From Actinomycetes bacterium (GTDB lineage: Bacteria; Actinomycetota; Acidimicrobiia; Acidimicrobiales; Microtrichaceae), in the NCBI GenBank assembly GCA_023427825.1, contig JAEZAI010000389.1, positions 1 to 17,715 of the forward strand: a DNA stretch of 17,715 nt. Direction: 5' to 3'. A program made the translations under genes and the position numbers. A model generated the notes under the pieces. That model saw only the letters and a program-made list of their open reading frames with translations, made no database searches and was not told where the DNA came from. Below, piece by piece: positions 15,001 through 17,715 of the stretch. The first letter of the stretch is position 1. Each line of letters begins with the position of its first letter.

Positions 15001-17715
15001 TGCAGGCGGGCTTCATGGCGCTCGAGGCGGGCTTCGCCCGATCCCGCGAGGCCGTCAACGTCCTGATGGAGTGCGTGTTCGACACCTGCCTCTGCGGGAT
15101 CCTGTTCTGGGCGATCGGCTTCGCCTTCATGTTCGGCACCGGGAACGGCCTGATCGGCCACGAGTACTTCTTCCTCTCCGGCATGACGCCGGACTACAAC
15201 GGCACCGGGATCGCCTTCCTGGCGTTCTTCCTCTTCCAGCTGGCGTTCGCCGACACCGCCTCGACGATCACGTCGGGCGCGATGGTCGGCCGCACCAGCT
15301 TCAAGGGCGACATCCTCTACTCGATCTGCGTCTCGGGCTTCCTGTACCCGATCTTCGGGCACTGGGTCTGGGGGCCGGGCGGCTGGCTCGGCAACACGAT
15401 GGGCTGGTTCAACGGGCTCGTCCCCGACGGCACCGTGTTCCGCGACTTCGCCGGCTCGACCGTCGTCCACACCGTCGGCGGCGTGATCGCCCTCGCCGGT
15501 GCCATCGCCCTCGGCCCACGCCTCGGCCGCAAGTTCGCCCGTGACGGCGGCGGCCTCTTCCCGCCCCACGACCTCGTCATGGCCTCGATCGGCGCCGTCA
15601 TCCTCTGGTTCGGCTGGTACGGGTTCAACCCGGGCTCGACGCTGTCGGCGATGGACTGGGAGGGCATCGGCCGGGTCGCCGGCAACACGACGCTCGCCGC
15701 CTGTGCCGGTGGGATGGTCGCCGTCCTCTTCGTCTACCCCCGCTCCAAGAAGTGGGACCTGGGCATGTCGCTCAACGGCTTCCTGGGCGGCCTCGTCGCC
15801 ATCACCGCTCCCTGCTACTGGGTGAACCCGCTCGGGGCGGTGCTCATCGGCGCCATCGCCGGGATCATCGTCCCGCTCGGCGTGGACCTGCTGGAGCACC
15901 TCCGCATCGACGACCCCATCGGTGCCGTGCCGGTGCACTTCCTCTGCGGCATCTTCGGCACGCTCGCCGTCGGCCTCTTCGCCACCGGCCAGTACGGGAT
16001 CCCGACCTCCGAGGGCGCCGACAACTCTGCGCCGATCGAGGGCCTCTTCTACGGCGGCGGCGGCGGTCAGCTGATCGCCCAGATCATCGGCAGCCTGTCC
16101 TGCATCGTCGTGGTCGGCGGTGCGGCGCTGATCATCATGAAGCTCCTCCGCACCATCCCCGGTTCCTGGAACCTCCGGATCAGCCGGGAAGAGGAGCTCG
16201 AGGGCATCGACCTCGTCGAGCACGGCGTGCCGCCGTACCACCTGGAGTCGGGTGCCGGCGTCGTCTACATCACGCCGACCAGCCCGAACTTCGACAAGGA
16301 ACCGGTCAGCACAGCGCCGGTCAGCACAGAGAAGGTCAGCACAGAGAAGGTCTGACCGCTCGCAGATCGCTGCGGGGGACGGGTCACGGCCCGGATCCGT
16401 CCCCCGCAGGCAGCATCTCGAGGTGGATGGAACAGAACCGACCCACCCGTGTCCGGCGGGTGGGTCGGTTCGCGTCGGGCAGCGGGCATCCGGCATCCGG
16501 CATCCGGCATCGGGCATCCGGGCAGCGGGCGGCGGAGCGATCGAGGCTCCTCCCCCGCGTAGAGTCCCGGCCCATGACGGACGGATCTCCGCTCGAGGAC
16601 GGCTCCTACGACGCGTTCGTCGTGGACGCCGGGACGACCGAGGAGGGCGGCACGCACCTGGAGCTCACGATCACCACCGGTGAGCACAAGGGCGAGGTGC
16701 TGTCGGTGGCGAGCGCCACCCCGCTGGGCGACCCGATCGAGCTGATGGGCATGCCGGCGACGATCACGGTCGCGTTCGGCGCACCGTCGGTCAAGATCGA
16801 CCGCTGAACCGCCCGGCGGCCGCGCCTCAGCGCGACGGGCAGAGCGCACCCGCGTCGTCGACGAGGGCGCCCAGGTCGACGTCGAGCGTGTCCAGCCACG
16901 CCTCGTCCGCGCTCGCCAGGCCGTCCGGGCTGCAGCCGCGCCGGGCGGCGTCGAGCAGCCGGTCGTCGGGCGCCGCGGCCACCGACAGCTCCGGGTGGTC
17001 CCGCCGGAACTGCGCCACGAACCGGTCCTCGAGTGGACGGTTGCCGCCGGGGACCGCGGCGTTGTACACCAGCATCGCGAGCAGGACGACGATCGCGCCG
17101 ATGATCGCCCGAGTCAGCGTGCGTTCACGCCGCCGTCGCCCCTCGGTGGATTCCGTCGCGTTCGTCATCACCTCCAGTGGAACGCACAGAGCCGTGTGAG
17201 GGAAGGGGCGTTGACGTGATCTTGATGTCCATCTGAGCGATCTCGATGGATCCGCGACACCGCAAAGTTGGGAGCGGACGGCGAGGCACCGCTGGCATCC
17301 TCGACGACATGGGACATCCCCACTGGCCGCTGTGGGACCTGCGCATCCGAACTCCCCGACTGGAGCTGCGGCCGCTGCGCGAGCGGGAGATGGCCGACCT
17401 GGTCGAGGTGATCGATGCGGGGCTGCACGACCCGACGACGATGCCGTTCCTCACGCCGTTCACCGACAAGGACCCGCCGGAGCGGACCCGCGAGGCGTAC
17501 CGGTTCTGGTTCCGGAACTGGGCCGAGTGGTCCGTCGACTCATGGCACCTGCCGCTCGCCGTGTACGAGGACGAGCGCTGCGTCGGCACCCAGGGCGTGG
17601 AGGCGACGCGGTTCCCGCTCCTGCGGACGGTGTCGACCGGGTCGTTCCTCGGACTGCCGTACCAGGGCCGCGGCATCGGCAAGGAGATGCGGGCCGCGGT
17701 GCTGCACCTCGCCTT

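Overview
The window is a high-GC chromosomal segment from a bacterium, very probably an actinobacterium. Evidence for this is the strong G/C bias at third codon positions, the many GTG starts, chains of GTGA-coupled genes, at least one probable leaderless gene, and hairpin terminators without U-tracts. The gene mix would suit Acidimicrobiia or a related lineage, but no rRNA or marker gene fixes the taxon. No tRNA, rRNA, insertion sequence, phage gene or CRISPR array is visible.

Layout, left to right. (1) 1-164: extremely G/C-rich sequence with a G12/C10 imperfect palindrome and no gene. (2) 165-4065, module A: a short KdpD-like sensor histidine kinase, an overlapping OmpR/KdpE-type response regulator, a 492-bp intergenic region with a promoter and a hairpin-rich leader, and an ammonium transporter (Amt1) with a signal peptide. 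(3) 4066-4312: two strong hairpins between converging genes, then a minus-strand RDD membrane protein. (4) 4966-10938: a complete Mrp (Mnh/Sha) cation/proton antiporter operon, mrpABCDEFG, in which all six junctions are 4-base GTGA overlaps. (5) 11031-12782: an AMP-forming acyl-CoA ligase. (6) 12842-16355, module B: a second KdpD-like kinase, a second response regulator and a second ammonium transporter (Amt2). (7) 16356-17715: two hairpin terminators, a 7-bp minisatellite, a 77-residue leaderless orphan gene, a converging membrane-anchored hypothetical protein, and the 5' part of a GNAT acetyltransferase cut by the window end.

The most notable feature is the duplicated kinase-regulator-Amt cassette flanking the Mrp operon. 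The kinases and regulators of the two modules are clearly paralogous. Both amt genes are preceded by the same composite element, TTCATG-N9-TGCCTCGGTAA, whose geometry fits a promoter with a 17-bp spacer. Upstream of amt2 lie three GAAAC-like half-sites at an 11-bp period ending at the -35 element, as expected for an OmpR-family activator. Neither amt gene is followed by glnK/glnB, and no kdpFABC is present. My inference is that these KdpDE-like systems have been re-purposed to control ammonium uptake. The Mrp antiporter may be part of the same adaptation to monovalent cations and pH: NH4+ resembles K+, and Mrp sets Na+(K+)/H+ balance. This regulatory link is a hypothesis; the gene identities are well supported.
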